Shown here: positions 24,246-35,944 of the stretch, piece after piece
Layout: each line of letters opens with the position of its first letter
Numbering within the stretch: the stretch's first letter is position 1
Assembly: GCF_933775445.1 (NCBI RefSeq)
Contig: NC_065872.1
Span: 19,902,001-19,966,000 of the forward strand
Reading direction: 5' to 3'
Source of the DNA: Argentina anserina
Taxonomy: Eukaryota > Streptophyta > Magnoliopsida > Rosales > Rosaceae
Length of the DNA: 64,000 nucleotides
Translations under genes and position numbers: made by a program
The notes under the pieces: generated by a model
Told to the model about the DNA's origin: nothing
What the model saw: only the letters and a program-made list of their open reading frames with translations
Database searches by the model: none

Positions 24246-27024
24246 TGTAACGACCCTCAAAATTCGAGCATAAAAACTCAAAATTTCAAGTCGTTAAACA
24301 CCAAAACAATATCAACGAATCGAAATCATTTTAAATGCACAGCGAATCATCACTGAGTTCTCAATACAACTCAGAAAAACCAATTATTACAAACCAAATT
24401 ATAATTGAGCATTACATAAAATGAGAATGTAATAATCCTCACAATCTCTCACAAAACTGACCAATAAGTCCTCACAAATTCTCACACACAATTCTGAAAT
24501 GAAAACCACACCACAAGCAGGATAATGAATAACTTCGAGACTCCGGAGTCGTCTCTCAATCTCCACTAGTCAACACCTGCAGAATTATCCCCTACACCAT
24601 CGAATTGAAATGAAAGTGCTCATGAGAAATCGGGCAACCCTTCTGGTTACCCAAAAACATTTATAATACGGGTACTAATGAACGCTGGTACACATCTGTT
24701 ACCCCTCACGTAGTACACCACCAATATTGGGTAACCACCCGCTACTCAACATCCAAAACAATATGAGTACTCATGACCCGATAACCATCCGTTACCTCAC
24801 ATGCAGTACTCCGGCAAACAGACTAGAGCTCTAACTGTATCGTAACTTTCGCCCGGCCAAATGCTAGGTTCCGACTTGCCAAACACGTACAATAATCTCA
24901 CATCATATTGTACAAAATTCAAGTCCGAAGACAAATCAACATTATAACAATTTCCATGTTAAAATCACGTACAATAATCACACCTCATATTGTACAAATC
25001 AAAACCACGTGTTTTATATATAATCTCGTCATCAAAATGAAATCATCACGATAAAATCATAACAGTATATTATATAGAAAACTATATATATTTGTACTTA
25101 TTTACCATTTATACAATATATATATATAATCCACTATATACTATACATGTCATATTTCATAAACACGTCCGAAGACAAAACGTTTTTAACCAACACCATG
25201 TTAATATTATGTACAATAATCACACCTCATATTATTCGAATTAAATCACATGCTCAATATATAATTCTCGACATCGAAATGACCAATTCCAATGAATTCA
25301 TAACAGTTTATAATATAACGAACGATATATATATATATATATGTACTTATTACCATTTATATAATATATATATATATAATCTATTATATCGTATACGTGT
25401 CATAATTCAATATTAAAAGCTCTTGCAAAAATCTTGAATCTCTGCAAGGGTAGAATCGTAAATATGTGAGATTTTACTCACCTTATCAACTCGGGCGTAA
25501 TTCCACAATTTCCGAAGATAGTCCCTTTCCTTGATTTATCGATGACCTTGAAAAGTAAGAAAAGAATTTAAAAACGTTTCGTAGACCTTTAAATGCCGAA
25601 ACAGTAATAATCGGTTACTGTTCAGCAATTTCCGGTTTTACGAACTTACTTTTCACTGATTACTATTGACTGTGTACGATTCACATTTACTATTCACGTA
25701 TTACTGTACAAATACACATCCAATACTCATCTCTGTACGAGTACATACTGTCTACGTATTTCTGTACGTATAAATACTATTCAAATGTACGTACTGTCTC
25801 ATTAAATATTAATTACCGAATTACCCTTCCAAAATTACTTTTTACCTTTACTAAAATTAATTTACATTTACCGTACGTAAATCACATTTTTACATTGACC
25901 GTACGTAAATAAAATTACAAAATTACCCTTTCGGAAACACTGTTTTTGGCAGGCCGCGCGTGGTGCTCACGCGCCACTCACTGTGGCAGTGCGTGGGGCC
26001 TACGCGCCGAGCCCAAAACCGGCGCGTAGCACGCCACCGCCGCCCCAAAACCAATCCTTTCCTTTCCCCTTTCCTCTCCACGGCCTCACGCCGCCTCTAG
26101 ACCCCTCCACGCTCCCACACGCGCCGCCTAAGGCGGCGGTAACCTCCCTCTCCCCACCTCCTCCAATCTGTCTCCAATCAATCAAAATCCAACAACAAAC
26201 ACACACAATCCATCACTTACATCCAACCATACCTCGATTTGAAGTTACAAACCCCTATCTTGCATCGGAGAAGCTCGGATTCGTCGGCGATGTTCAATCT
26301 CTAGGGATGAACTTGAATCGACGCGATTTGGCCCCAAATCAGATGGCAGAGGGTGCGAAGGGTGAGGATCGACGTCGTGATGCCCTCCTCCGAGCCCTTG
26401 CGTCGCCAGAGATCGAGTGGCGGTGAGTTGCAGAGGCTTAGTGGCGTCGCGTAGGCCTCACGGTGGCGCGGAAAGTGACGTCGTGCTCGGGGTTTGGAGA
26501 GGAGAGCCGTGCGGTGCTCCTCGGCTAGGCGGTGAAGACCACGTCTCCTTGTGAAGGGAGATCGGTGGTGAGGCCGAGAGGAAGAGGGAGAGAGCTCGGG
26601 GAGAAAGAGAGAGAAGAGAGAAAGAAAAGAGGGAGGCGGAGAGAATGAGGAGAGAGAGAGAGTTTCCAATTTTGGAAACCCTAACTGATAAAAATCTCTT
26701 TATATACTAGTTTCCAAAATCGGAAACAACTTCTATCGTTAATAACTTTTACGTAAAACGTCTGATTAGAACGTGTCACATATCCACGAACTCGTATCGA
26801 CGAGCCCTACAACATTCGTGAAGGAAGTTTTCGCAACCGAGCGACGAAGTAAAAGTCAATATATACGTTGCGGAAAAGTAACGTCTTTCTAATTTAAACG
26901 TTCCGAGAGCGTTTCCGTTTCCGTTTCGTAAGGTCGCAACCAATCAAATTCTTTTTAATTAAATTTCACAACTTGAAAGAATTCAAATCAAACTAAATAT
27001 TGTTTGAATTTTAGGGTTATTACA
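24246..27024 (-). repeat. Chromovirus 5' LTR (2,779 bp)
   Basis: Runs from ggttattaca at 27,024 down to TGTAACG at 24,246. Matches the 3' LTR except for two large indels. It alone carries the GC-rich 25,910-26,603 block, with repeated acgcgcc words and a proline-rich chance frame (25,983-26,426, plus strand). The minus-strand tatatactagt-like TATA region at about 26,699-26,711 may be the promoter. Confidence 0.93.
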
Positions 27025-27029
27025 ATCTC

Positions 27030-27485
27030 GGCATCAGTTTGTCAATGAATCAGCATCCCACTAAACACGGTAATGTTGCCGGGCGGAACGGAGACGCCAT
27101 GGATAGAATACGTGTCATGTTTTGGGGTATCCACCACATAAGTATGCCAATTAACACCAACCAAATGCGAAACATGAGTATGAGTTTGTTTGTGTAAGCT
27201 TGTATTCAACGCCTTGATTATATTATTGGCAATGCGACTAACCCTCTCACTGTCCCGGTGTGTACTTGGAAGCTTCACCTTCAACATTTTCTCCTCGACA
27301 AACTCAGATAACCTGTCCTCCATCGTCTTCTTCACAACCCCAGGCGGCAGCACAAGTAACACATGCCGGCGATTGGTGTACAGCACAGTCACTGAAGTCC
27401 CTACCTTCTCCGCGAACAGACTTAAACACTTGATTTCCCACCCAAAGAGAAATAGGAGTAAACCAAAACCATGCCATGGTTCCAT
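27030..27485 (-). pseudogene. OMA1-like pseudogene, 5' exon part
   Basis: Encodes the region before the catalytic helix. Recognisable blocks are YTNRRH near the start, SERVSRIANNIIKAL, WHTYVVDTPK and VPPGNITVFSGMLIH, which match the family's domain leading up to the HExxH helix. A TGA follows SGMLIH where the family has an aromatic residue, then QTDAEI resumes in the same frame until the retrotransposon at 27,024. The ATG at 27,483-27,485 may not be the original start. Confidence 0.8.
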
Positions 27486-27634
27486 TCAACGAATTGCAGA
27501 CTATCCACCGCGTGAGACGATCTCAACTGTGTCTTCTGGTACTTATTGTCTGTGGCTAATTTAGAGGAGGCCAAAGGTGAACAAGCAGGCTTGGGGTAGT
27601 AGCCTCTCGAAATGGACTCTGCTAGGGTTAGGAT
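27486..27634 (-). other. Possible 5' end of OMA1-like pseudogene
   Basis: Minus-strand frame is open over much of this stretch but without an obvious conserved domain, as expected of a targeting peptide. It is cut at 27,634 by an LTR, so the original start and promoter are lost. Low certainty. Confidence 0.35.
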
Positions 27635-28550
27635 TGTAATACCCCGAATTTTCGGGTTTAATTCGTATAATTATTGTAGATTATTAAGCTTGGTAATTGG
27701 AGTAAAATCGCATTTTTTCGCCTTCGCGTCATCATCTTGCGAAACGAAATTGATTTCGGAATTTTAAGTTTAAAAAACGATACGTTTTCTATGGCTCAAG
27801 AGTCGACTTTTATTATGTCACTTATCTCTGACAATTTCCTTCACATAAGTTGTAGAGCTCATCGATACGATCTCTTGGAAACACGGCACACCTTAATCGG
27901 ATGTCGTATGTGAAAGTTATTATCAACGGAAGTTGGTTTCCGATTTTTGAAGGCTATAAAGGACTTTTTTTTGGAAACATGGAGCGAATTGAAGGTATGG
28001 TTACGATCTCCACCATGTGATCTACGTTTTCAATGTTGGGAGTTTGCTGATTTAAGAGGTTTGGGCGGAGGTGATGGTGGCGCGCGTGCCGCCATCTGTG
28101 GCGGTGCGTGGGAGTAAATGACGGCGGCAGGGCTAGGCAATTGACCTAGGACGGTGTAGGAGGAGAAATGGAGGGGTTTTGGGGGCTGCGTGTGAGTTCA
28201 CGCACGCTTTTTTGGGCGGCGCGTCAACCCCACTCGTGGCTACTATGGGCGGAGCGTGAGCGCCACGTGTGACTGCAGGAGGGTGGCGCGTGAGCCCACG
28301 CGCGGCCGTTTGCGGAAGCGCGTGAACAGTGTTTTCGTGAACAGTGTTTCAGCTGTAATGAGTCATCACCAGTGATTTTATGTATCGTTTTCTAAGCACG
28401 TTGTTATGTTATTAGGTGACCGACTAAACGAGTGAGGGAATGATCCTCAGTGTTGTTGAAGTTGCACGCTGAAAATAAGGTGAGTAAATTTCACTATGAC
28501 AAGTTTACCCTTGGCGGTGACTCGTATTTATGATTTCTTAAAAAAAGAGT
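27635..28550 (+). repeat. Gypsy LTR relic, plus strand
   Basis: Begins TGTAATACCCCGAATTTTCG, a typical Gypsy LTR start, at the end of the OMA1-like pseudogene. Contains a GC-rich block at about 28,075-28,345 with repeated gcgcgtgagc-like words, similar in style to the block in the 5' LTR at 25,945-26,040. The right end near 28,550 abuts another LTR. No TSD found. Confidence 0.65.
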
Positions 28551-28554
28551 GGAC

Positions 28555-30131
28555 TGTGACATCTATATAATATAGCATATATACATTTTATATATAGAAA
28601 ACCACTAACCAGGAATGTACCAGCTCACCCTACCTGATATAGCAGTGCCAAAGTCTGCGTCTCAAGTCTTGCTCCGCGTAGAATCACGTCCCTCAAGCTC
28701 ATCTCGTACCTAAACAATAACAAAAAAGGGAAAATAAGGTCCATGACGTTTTTAGTTCATTTAGTAATTGAACGTCGGTTCGACTAGTTTGACAACCCGA
28801 GTCGAGTTCTCGGGATGATTTTTCTAAAGATGTGTGTGAGTTTTGATTGTTATGTATTCGCATCTTAGACTCAAGACGCGAATAACATATTATCGATGAA
28901 GGTTACATTATTCTTCCGACACTTAATTTCTTACGTTTACAAGTTCCTTTGTTTCTAAACTAGGCGGGAATGGAGTTTAACTTTTACCTAAAAATTATTT
29001 GATAAAGGTTATTCATTACCTTAGTAACAACTACCATATATTTTACCTAAATATAAAAGTAAAACAGCCTAGGTAAAAGGGTTATTTACTAAATCTGTGA
29101 AAGTAAAACAAGATAATTGAATTTCTACTGTCGGGTAAAATAATAAACAGTTAAAGGGTAAATTCACCGCGGTAAAAACCAAGAAATTTACCATGTCGGC
29201 TCTAATGGGGTTTTCCGGCCACAGCTCCTCCCAAACTCAACCAAATGCGACATGCAAATATACTACAAGCAACAGAATGAAATTCCCAACACAACCACAT
29301 CAAAATCAAAAGGATTTAAGCTCGTTTGGTACCTCAACCAAGAGATGCAGTGATTTCTGTCGCCTCCGAGCTCCGACACCACAGTTCCGAGGTATTGGGA
29401 ATCCCTTCTCACCTCTGTGACTCTTCTACATCTGCTGCAAGCTCCCAGATAAGCCCAAAGCTTCAAAACGATTGCTGAATATGAAGGATTCTCTCGCCGG
29501 AGTTCAGAGACCAATGATTTTGAAATGATGAGTTAATGTTCTAAAACTTAGAAAAACAGTGGATCGACTGGGCAATGAAGAATAGATTAGGATTTTTACC
29601 AAGAAGAAGCCCACGGGGTGACCGAAGTTTGAGAGTTCGGCAATGGCTCCTCATGGCTTCAAAACTCAGATTTGCCAGAAGTAGGTTGCATGTTGGTTAT
29701 GTTGACACCGTCGGAGAGATGAGAGGGAGAGGGTCACGCCGGTGGTGATCTTGTGGCGAGATGTTGCCGGACGGCGACGGTGCGGCCTGCAGAAGGTGGC
29801 GATAGTGCCTTTGTTTTCAAACAGAGGAGAGAGAGAATGATGAGGTGAGGGAGAGAGAAAAGGGAGAGAGAGAGAGAAATGAGATGCGTTTTGGGCTGAG
29901 GCAAAGGTTGGGCTTTCCCTTTAAAGGAAAACCAATGGCCCAGATTGTATGATGAAAATCAAGGGCTGAGATTAAATCGTGGGAAAGACATTTTCTGCAA
30001 ACGCTCCCGCGTTCGTGACGATGCATAGTTTAATACAAAAATATTAAACTACATTTTTGACATCTCAGAAAAATGTTGGTTAGCATGAAAATTATGCCAG
30101 AAAGATAAAGAAATTTTTCCAGGGGCACACA
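28555..30131 (-). repeat. Gypsy LTR relic, minus strand
   Basis: Minus-strand start TGTGTGCCCCTGG at 30,131. Its first 130 bp match 32,836-32,967, and 28,620-28,715 matches 32,150-32,245, so both are copies of one LTR family. The left end near 28,555 (tgtgacatctatata) is approximate. Flanked on the right by Copia sequence and with no internal region, so probably a solo LTR. Confidence 0.65.
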
Positions 30132-30900
30132 ATATTGCATCCCACGCAGAAACTAGAAACGTAGTGCACATAGGGAACTGTATATTCAACATCAATCCCA
30201 AGGGATATGCAATAATCATCATATGATTCTGATGTAAACTCTTTAGTACTATCAAGCCTTATATATTTTATGGGATAATTTGATTGGTGAACCGTGAATT
30301 TCATGATCAGTGTGAGAGTTTAGCAGCAGCAGCATTTCTTGTGGACAATAGTGTAACATATGATCACTATGTTAATGCATCAACCAAAATTATTCAAGTG
30401 GTCCTCATTTTGGTTGGATATGTCAACTAATTTCCCTTGCATTCTGTGCGGAAGAAGGTAGAGTATATATTGGTCTTTGCATATGATGGTTTAGTAATTT
30501 TCGACATTTATAACGAGCAATTTTAACATAATTTGAAAGTAATAGAAAAACCCTTATTCATAAGGGGATACTCGTGTAATGGGATGAGAATGACATATCA
30601 CATTTATACATGGTAGTCCCAAACATGGATGTCAGAAAAATAATTTGCTCGAACAAATTAGCTTCTAGCTAATGAATTTATATTAGTCCAATGTATGCTT
30701 CTAGTAATACACTTAGTGTTATGCAAAGAGAATTCACTCATTTTCTTTAGTAGTTTCAGTGTGATAACCGTTGGTTCGAATATCCTTAATACTTAATAAC
30801 GTTCTTCTGAAACGTAAAGATATTAGGTCTCCTTAATGGCAAGTTCACTACCATTAGACAACATAAGGGGGGGGTCTTTTTATGATATAGTTGTCATAGA
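30132..30900 (-). pseudogene. Copia integrase relic
   Basis: Minus-strand 30,110-30,304 encodes YPIKYIRLDSTKEFTSESYDDYC and GIDVEYTVPYVH-like words, the end of the Copia integrase core (family IKSIRLDNAGEF, the second catalytic Asp region). The remainder to about 30,900 is AT-rich and probably from the same element but unrecognisable. Interrupted on its left by the Gypsy LTR. The right boundary is a guess. Confidence 0.6.
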
Positions 30901-31925
30901 GGTATGAGTAGAAACATTTCCCACATAATATGTCTACTCATTTATTTAATTCAATAGATCACATGCATATATAATATATCAAATTAAATATATTCGAAGA
31001 TAACCATATCGTAACCTTTATATTAGGTTTATAATAAAACTAGCGCATTATGAAGCGACTATATGAAGGAAAATTCTCGGGATCGATCGATACCATCCGA
31101 TATGATCGATCAATATATTTAGTGACCCTGTAAAAATTTCATCCAATTCGGACATCGTTGGACCGTCGGAATTTCCGTAAATCGAAAACACCACTAATAT
31201 GCCCGAAGGGAAGACCTATTACAAATATGCGAACGCCGAAAACCGTTTACATGTCTGAAATCACCTAATTTTTGTTACCTATTGTGAGCGGTCGCACTGA
31301 AGAAATCTATTTGGCAAAGCCCCGGTCAATGAGGTTTTATTATGTGAAAACGCCTCTTTTTTGGTTGACCGTAGGTACGGACGGTCAAATCATGTTCAAA
31401 ACGGATGAAATTTTTACAAGGTCCCTAAATATATATATTATCACATCTATTGTTTCGAAATTAGAATTTATTTGTGACGTTTTTAGGATGTTTTCTAATA
31501 ATTCTTTTATTATTTCAAACCCTTAAATTAGAGTATTATATATATTTTTCTAATACAAGCTCGCAAGGCCCGACCCGTAAAAGTTGGCGATCGCCTAAGT
31601 GTTAACTAATGTCTCATGTGAGTCGTTATTGATACTTATTCGCTGAGAATATGGAACATTAATAAAATTGTTGATTAGAGAATTCAATTTTTAGAGTGAC
31701 GGTACAAAAAGAAGCGACGGAAAATAGAGATCGAAGGAAGAGGGAGGAGAGAGGAGTTATATGGACTGGTTTTGCGGAATGAAGTAAACTTTTACTATAG
31801 CGCTAAACTAAGGATTGAGGATTTAGAAAGAGAGGGTCATAAGTTTTTTTTGTCTGAGAGATGAGAGAGACCGCAAGATTGATTAGATTAATTAGGTTTA
31901 TGCTCGCTTTAGTTTTACTTTTTTA
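30901..31925. other. Intergenic relics with a 56-bp inverted repeat
   Basis: No coding content recognised. The arms 31,111-31,167 and 31,379-31,435 are inverted copies at roughly 80% identity, both with the word gtaaaaatttcatcc. Flanking sequence is unassigned AT-rich DNA. Confidence 0.5.
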
Positions 31926-32150
31926 AAAAATAAAAAAAAGTAAAAATATACCAAAACGATGACGTTGACCGTTGACTTCGGGTTATTTGGGTCGATTCGG
32001 TTTTGTTCGGTTTATGAGGGACTAAACCCAAAACCCAACCCAAACATAATCGGTTCGGTTCGGTTTTTTTATTTTTAGTTCGGTTTTTTCTGATTCGGTT
32101 TGAGTTCGGATATGTTTTTTTCGGTTTTCGAGTCTCCATGTCCACCCCTA
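31926..32150. repeat. cggttcgg-rich segment, possible DNA-transposon end
   Basis: Repeated ttcggttt/cggttcgg words finishing in catgtccacccctagg. Such CCGAACC-rich subterminal repeats with an AGGGGTGGACATG-type end are seen in plant hAT-like non-autonomous elements. The other end and TSD were not found, so the class is uncertain. Confidence 0.4.
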
Positions 32151-32614
32151 GGCTCACCCTACATGATATAGCAGCGCCGAAGTCCGCGCCCCAAGTCTCG
32201 CTCCTCGTGCTCCGCGTAGAATCGCGTCCGACAAGCAAGTCTCATAGCTTCAAGCTCCACGGAGGCGAAAAACAAGAAAAGAGGAAGAGTTTGGAGATTT
32301 ATTTCTAAGGATTCGTAGTGAGATGAGTTCATAAATGGGGTAGAGGTGTCGATAATTACCATAGGTAAGATTGGATCGTCGGAGCTCGAAATCTCTCTGG
32401 AATCCTCAAGAGCACACCGGTTGTCCACCTCTTGATTCGTTGGTAATCAATCTCAAATATCACATGCAAGATATGGGTTTTGTAGAGAATGAAGAAATAA
32501 ATCGAATGGAGGTGGTCTCATGGCCTGGGTCGGCCAGAAGGCGGCGCTAGGCGGCGAAGAAGCCGCGTCAATGGGGTGAGCTGCGTTGCAGCAGAGATGG
32601 AGAGAGAAAGGGAT

Positions 32615-32654
<40 letters not shown>

Positions 32655-32967
32655 GTGTGGGTGTGTATTGTAGTTGGGTATAAATATAGGTTGATCTGAC
32701 GGTCTAGATCAATTCGTTCACATGGACGATCAAGATGTAAAAACATAAAATAGGAAATTCTTAAAATACGTTTAAAAAAAGTTAACTTCTTAATTGCGTA
32801 GAAAATTAACCGAGCGTTGGAACAATATTACGTGAATACTCCCGCGTTCGTGACGATGCGTAGTTTAATACGAAAATATTAAACTATATTTTTTTGACAT
32901 CTCAGAAAAATATCGGTTAGCGCAACAATTGTGCCGTAAAGATAAATAAATTTTCTGGGGGCTCACA
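32151..32967 (-). repeat. Gypsy 3' LTR relic
   Basis: Second copy of the family at 28,555-30,131. Minus-strand start TGTGAGCCCCCAG at 32,967, with a polypurine tract (minus aaagggggtagag) at 32,968-32,980 immediately outside, so this was a 3' LTR. Contains a GA microsatellite at 32,612-32,650. Confidence 0.7.
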
Positions 32968-33250
32968 CTCTACCCCCTTTAAAAAATTTCATCCTCGAAA
33001 TTACCTAAGTGTTAGAAACGATGTGGATCTGCCTCTTGCATAACGGTCTAAAGTTTACAAGTGGCCTCATTGCGGCTCTGACGTTCTCACTGTAACTTCA
33101 CTACGGACATTAAGCGGTTCCGTAGTTTCTTGATATCTCAGTCTAGAATGCAAATCGGTTGCTTCTCGTAGGTAGCATTACTCTGAAGCTGTAGACCTGT
33201 CCAAGCTATGTACTGGGGCGTGTCGGGCGGACTTTTCTCAACTGGGAAAC
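32968..33250 (-). pseudogene. Decayed end of Gypsy pol next to 3' LTR
   Basis: Layout (polypurine tract, a ttcatcctcgaaatt-type stretch, then pol-like DNA with gtggcctcattg) parallels 19,512-19,620 of the intact chromovirus. No frame survives. Confidence 0.45.
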
Positions 33251-35079
33251 GTGAAAGACATTATGTATATGTTATAACTGTGGCAAAAATACCTTGGTGC
33301 CAACTTTCCTTAAACTCAAAAATAGTTAACTCCCATGCACATTTACTTTCAAGTTTATTAACTTGTTTATTTCATGCATACATTGAGTTATTGATAAGTA
33401 TTTATGTCTTGGTGTAAGATTATATTTTTTTAAGTATTTAGATATTGTCTTAATTACTAAACTTGTGATATTCTATTGACGTTATTGAGTTAGAGGTGTG
33501 AAGCCGGGTGATTAGTACTACCCCGTGCTTAAGTGAATTACTGGTAAAATTGTTTTGTGCTTTGTGAGTTAGTCTTGGGCCATAGTCTCTACATATAGTG
33601 CACTATTATACTCATACTCATACGAGAATTGACCTTGAGTATACATACTTTGGTGTTGGCCTCGGTAGGGCTGAGGTTTATCCGTGTTTTGGGTAAACAT
33701 GAACCCTAACATGTGACTTTGTGATTAATTTCTAGTTTTCTTGAAAATTCACATAATTGATTGAATATCTTGATGTTGATATGTATATCTATATGCATAA
33801 GTAAGAATTCGTGTGACCAAATACACCTGGTTCTTGGTACATTTTACTTGGTTGTTCATATTTGAATTTCTCATTAGCCAAATTATTATAAGAATATATT
33901 ATGTACTTACTGGGTCTGTGTTACTCATGATGCTACACAATCTTATTTTCAGGTAATGAGTAGATGCTTGGGGAATGAGACGAATCTACTAATTCGGAAA
34001 CCATATTTCCATATAATTCGGAAACCATATTTCCATATAATAGTGATCTTAGATTTGGGGGTGTGACACTAGCGGGTAGATTAATTTTGAAGTTCGCTAG
34101 AGTTGAAGATATTCAAATGCAAAAACTGATCTACAATACTAGGGTTGATTAATGGTACATGTTCTTTTGTTTATCATAGATGGTCAGTTTTCAATCAATT
34201 CTAAACTCTTGGTCAAAAATCAATTTAAGAGTCAAATAATGGTTATTTATCAAAATCTCTCACCAACCACTCTGCACAACTTATGCCACTTATACAAAGC
34301 GAATTTACCAAACACTCAACAACTTTACTTATCAGTAACTTATTCTAAGAAATTAATATAAAATCAGTTTCTCTTATAGAAAAATTCATATAAGTCCACC
34401 TTTCACCATAGTCCCCCAAAGAAGGGCACCCTCATTTTTTGTCACTTAAGTCTACTCTTCTACACCATACTCAAATTAAATCTCATATCTATTACAGTTT
34501 TAAGTCTCATGGTAATCAAAGCAACTAAACGAAAAATAAATAAATTGTAAGTTAAACATGGTACCTATAGCCTGGGAACTCGGGGATGGACTCAATGCCT
34601 CACTGATGCTAAGGAGAGTCGGTAAGCCTCTGAACTAGACATTTGAAAACAAAAGGCCCAGGGGTAAGTATTTAAAACGTTAGAGTGAATAGACAAAAAT
34701 AAATTATTGAATCAATAAAAATAACTTTAATATTTACCCAAAAATATCAATCAGAAAAGAAAACTTATGGGTTGTGTTCTCATATAAAATGTACGTTACT
34801 AAACAGAGTGGTCTAGCCCTGCTAGACAAAAATAAAATAAGAAGATATTTAGAAAATATAATCATTCTAGAACGTAAAGGTCTAGCCCCACTAGCTCAAG
34901 TAAAACAACACTGAAGTAATTATAAGAACTGGACTAGCCTCGCTAGTTAAATAAATGAAATAAGTGTGGACTAGTCCCGCTAGTCTAGAAAAAATAATCA
35001 AGCCATACAATGTGTCCCTCAGGCAAAATAAGTACTTCCATACTCCCGAAATAGTCACGTCACGTTAACGGAGAGAGTA
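33251..35079. other. Unassigned repeat relics
   Basis: No gene recognised. Contains a perfect-looking 24-bp tandem duplication (33,991-34,014 and 34,015-34,038). A possible LTR terminus gggggtgtgaca lies at 34,057-34,068. Four spaced ctagyccyrctag-type words lie at about 34,812-34,985. Confidence 0.5.
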
Positions 35080-35301
35080 ACGGGCTCCCAGAGGCCCTCA
35101 CGGTTTTATTTTCGGGAGCTCAGGAGCAACTTCCCAGTAGGTCACCCATCATGGGATTACTCTGGGCCAAGAAAGCTTGACTTCAGAGTACTGAACTCAT
35201 CGAAACCAGTGAGCCCCCAAAAGGCATTGTCTTAGATGGAGGTGGGCATGTACATATAATGCATATCACCCTCTCTCCGTTTTCCGTTGTGGGATATTAC
35301 A
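35080..35301 (-). repeat. Cassandra LTR copy 1, truncated
   Basis: LTR start at 35,301 is intact; the U5 end (about 55 bp with the GGGATGTGACA terminus) is missing at the left. Its 5S box C (ATGGGTGACCTACTGGGAAGT) is the best preserved in the array. An internal segment with a mutated primer site (35,302-35,374) follows. Confidence 0.9.
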
Positions 35302-35374
35302 ACCCTCCCATCTCAAGAGTCCGACATCTTCATTGGCACACTCGCACCACAAGGCAGAGTGGCTCTAATACCGT

Positions 35375-35944
35375 TTGACAGACTCCGCCCAAAATTCTTA
35401 GGTAAGTCCAACGGAGATCATCCCAAATGAAGTTTTACGAAAGTTGTAGTATAACCTCCCTTTTTAATGAACAACCCTTTTCTAATCAAGCGGTAATACT
35501 TTTTTTTAATTATCTATAACCAAACAAAACTCACATCCTTATTTCCATAATCATAACAGCTCCCAATTCCATCATAACTGTAATAATCAAAATCACTAAA
35601 CTTATCAACCAGAAAACTTGAAAGTACCTTCAAGAGTTCTTACAATCTTTCTTCAGAAGGACAAAAGTATTACCGGCAAGATAATAAACCAAGATAGATA
35701 ATTGATAGGTTGAAATCAAATTCTAAAGTCAACACCCCATTTCAGCAAACCAAAATATAGCTAAATCATTCATATCGATATAGCTCAAATCTAGACTCGC
35801 ATGCAAGTATCCAACACCCAATTGCCCAAACTCACATTGAATCAAAAACAACGAAAGCTATCAATCATCGATTTGAAATCACCCAGTACTCTCAAAACAC
35901 AAACTAGAAAGCAACCTGATCCGAGGGGTGAACCAGGCTCTCAT
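35375..35944 (-). repeat. Spacer A, first copy of non-Cassandra segment
   Basis: About 570 bp repeated at 37,332-37,939 and in part at 38,723-39,010. Shared words include tctaatcaagcggtaata and catccttatttccataatca. On the minus strand its end reads GGGTTCTGTCA-like and joins directly to the Cassandra primer site (AATGGTATCAGAG). Its start carries a second primer-site-like word TTGGTATGAGAGCC right after the U6 segment. It lacks about 40 bp present in spacer B near 35,645. Origin unknown. Confidence 0.8.

Larger units (their letters stand above)
17240..27024 (-). mobile_element. Chromovirus (Ty3/Gypsy, Tekay/Del-like), complete but decayed
   Basis: LTRs at both ends, TSD atctc (17,235-17,239 and 27,025-27,029), initiator-Met primer site next to the right LTR and a G-rich polypurine tract next to the left LTR, all consistent with minus-strand orientation. 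Internal order is gag with two zinc knuckles, protease, RT, RNase H, integrase and a chromodomain-like tail. The frame is broken by at least three frameshifts (near 23,700, 22,580, 21,900) and two stops (20,085, 19,605). The target is a coding exon of the OMA1-like pseudogene. Clade is by general resemblance. Confidence 0.95.
13238..27634 (-). pseudogene. OMA1-like: OMA1-like mitochondrial M48 metallopeptidase pseudogene
   Basis: Four minus-strand pieces line up with the plant OMA1 family (inner-membrane zinc peptidase of mitochondria) in the right order and splice phase: 27,025-27,485 plus 17,213-17,239 (one exon split by a retrotransposon), 16,954-17,122 and 13,238-13,532. Defects: an in-frame TGA just before the TDAEI block; the zinc motif HE replaced by CQ; a one-base loss at the start of the third piece; and a 9.8-kb chromovirus in the exon. 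The third and fourth pieces join in frame across GT/AG sites. The intron between them holds two solo LTRs. An N-terminal targeting region may lie at 27,486-27,634, where an LTR cuts it off. A functional paralogue elsewhere is likely. Confidence 0.85.

Noticed and set aside
25983..26426. 147-codon proline-rich gene on the plus strand
   Set aside because: Lies wholly inside an LTR on the opposite strand; composition follows from GC-rich DNA and no domain is visible.
26301..26669. 122-codon serine-rich minus-strand frame
   Set aside because: Anti-sense reading of the GA-rich LTR block.
13238..27485. Several separate small genes on the minus strand
   Set aside because: They are ordered pieces of one OMA1-like pseudogene with matching splice phases.
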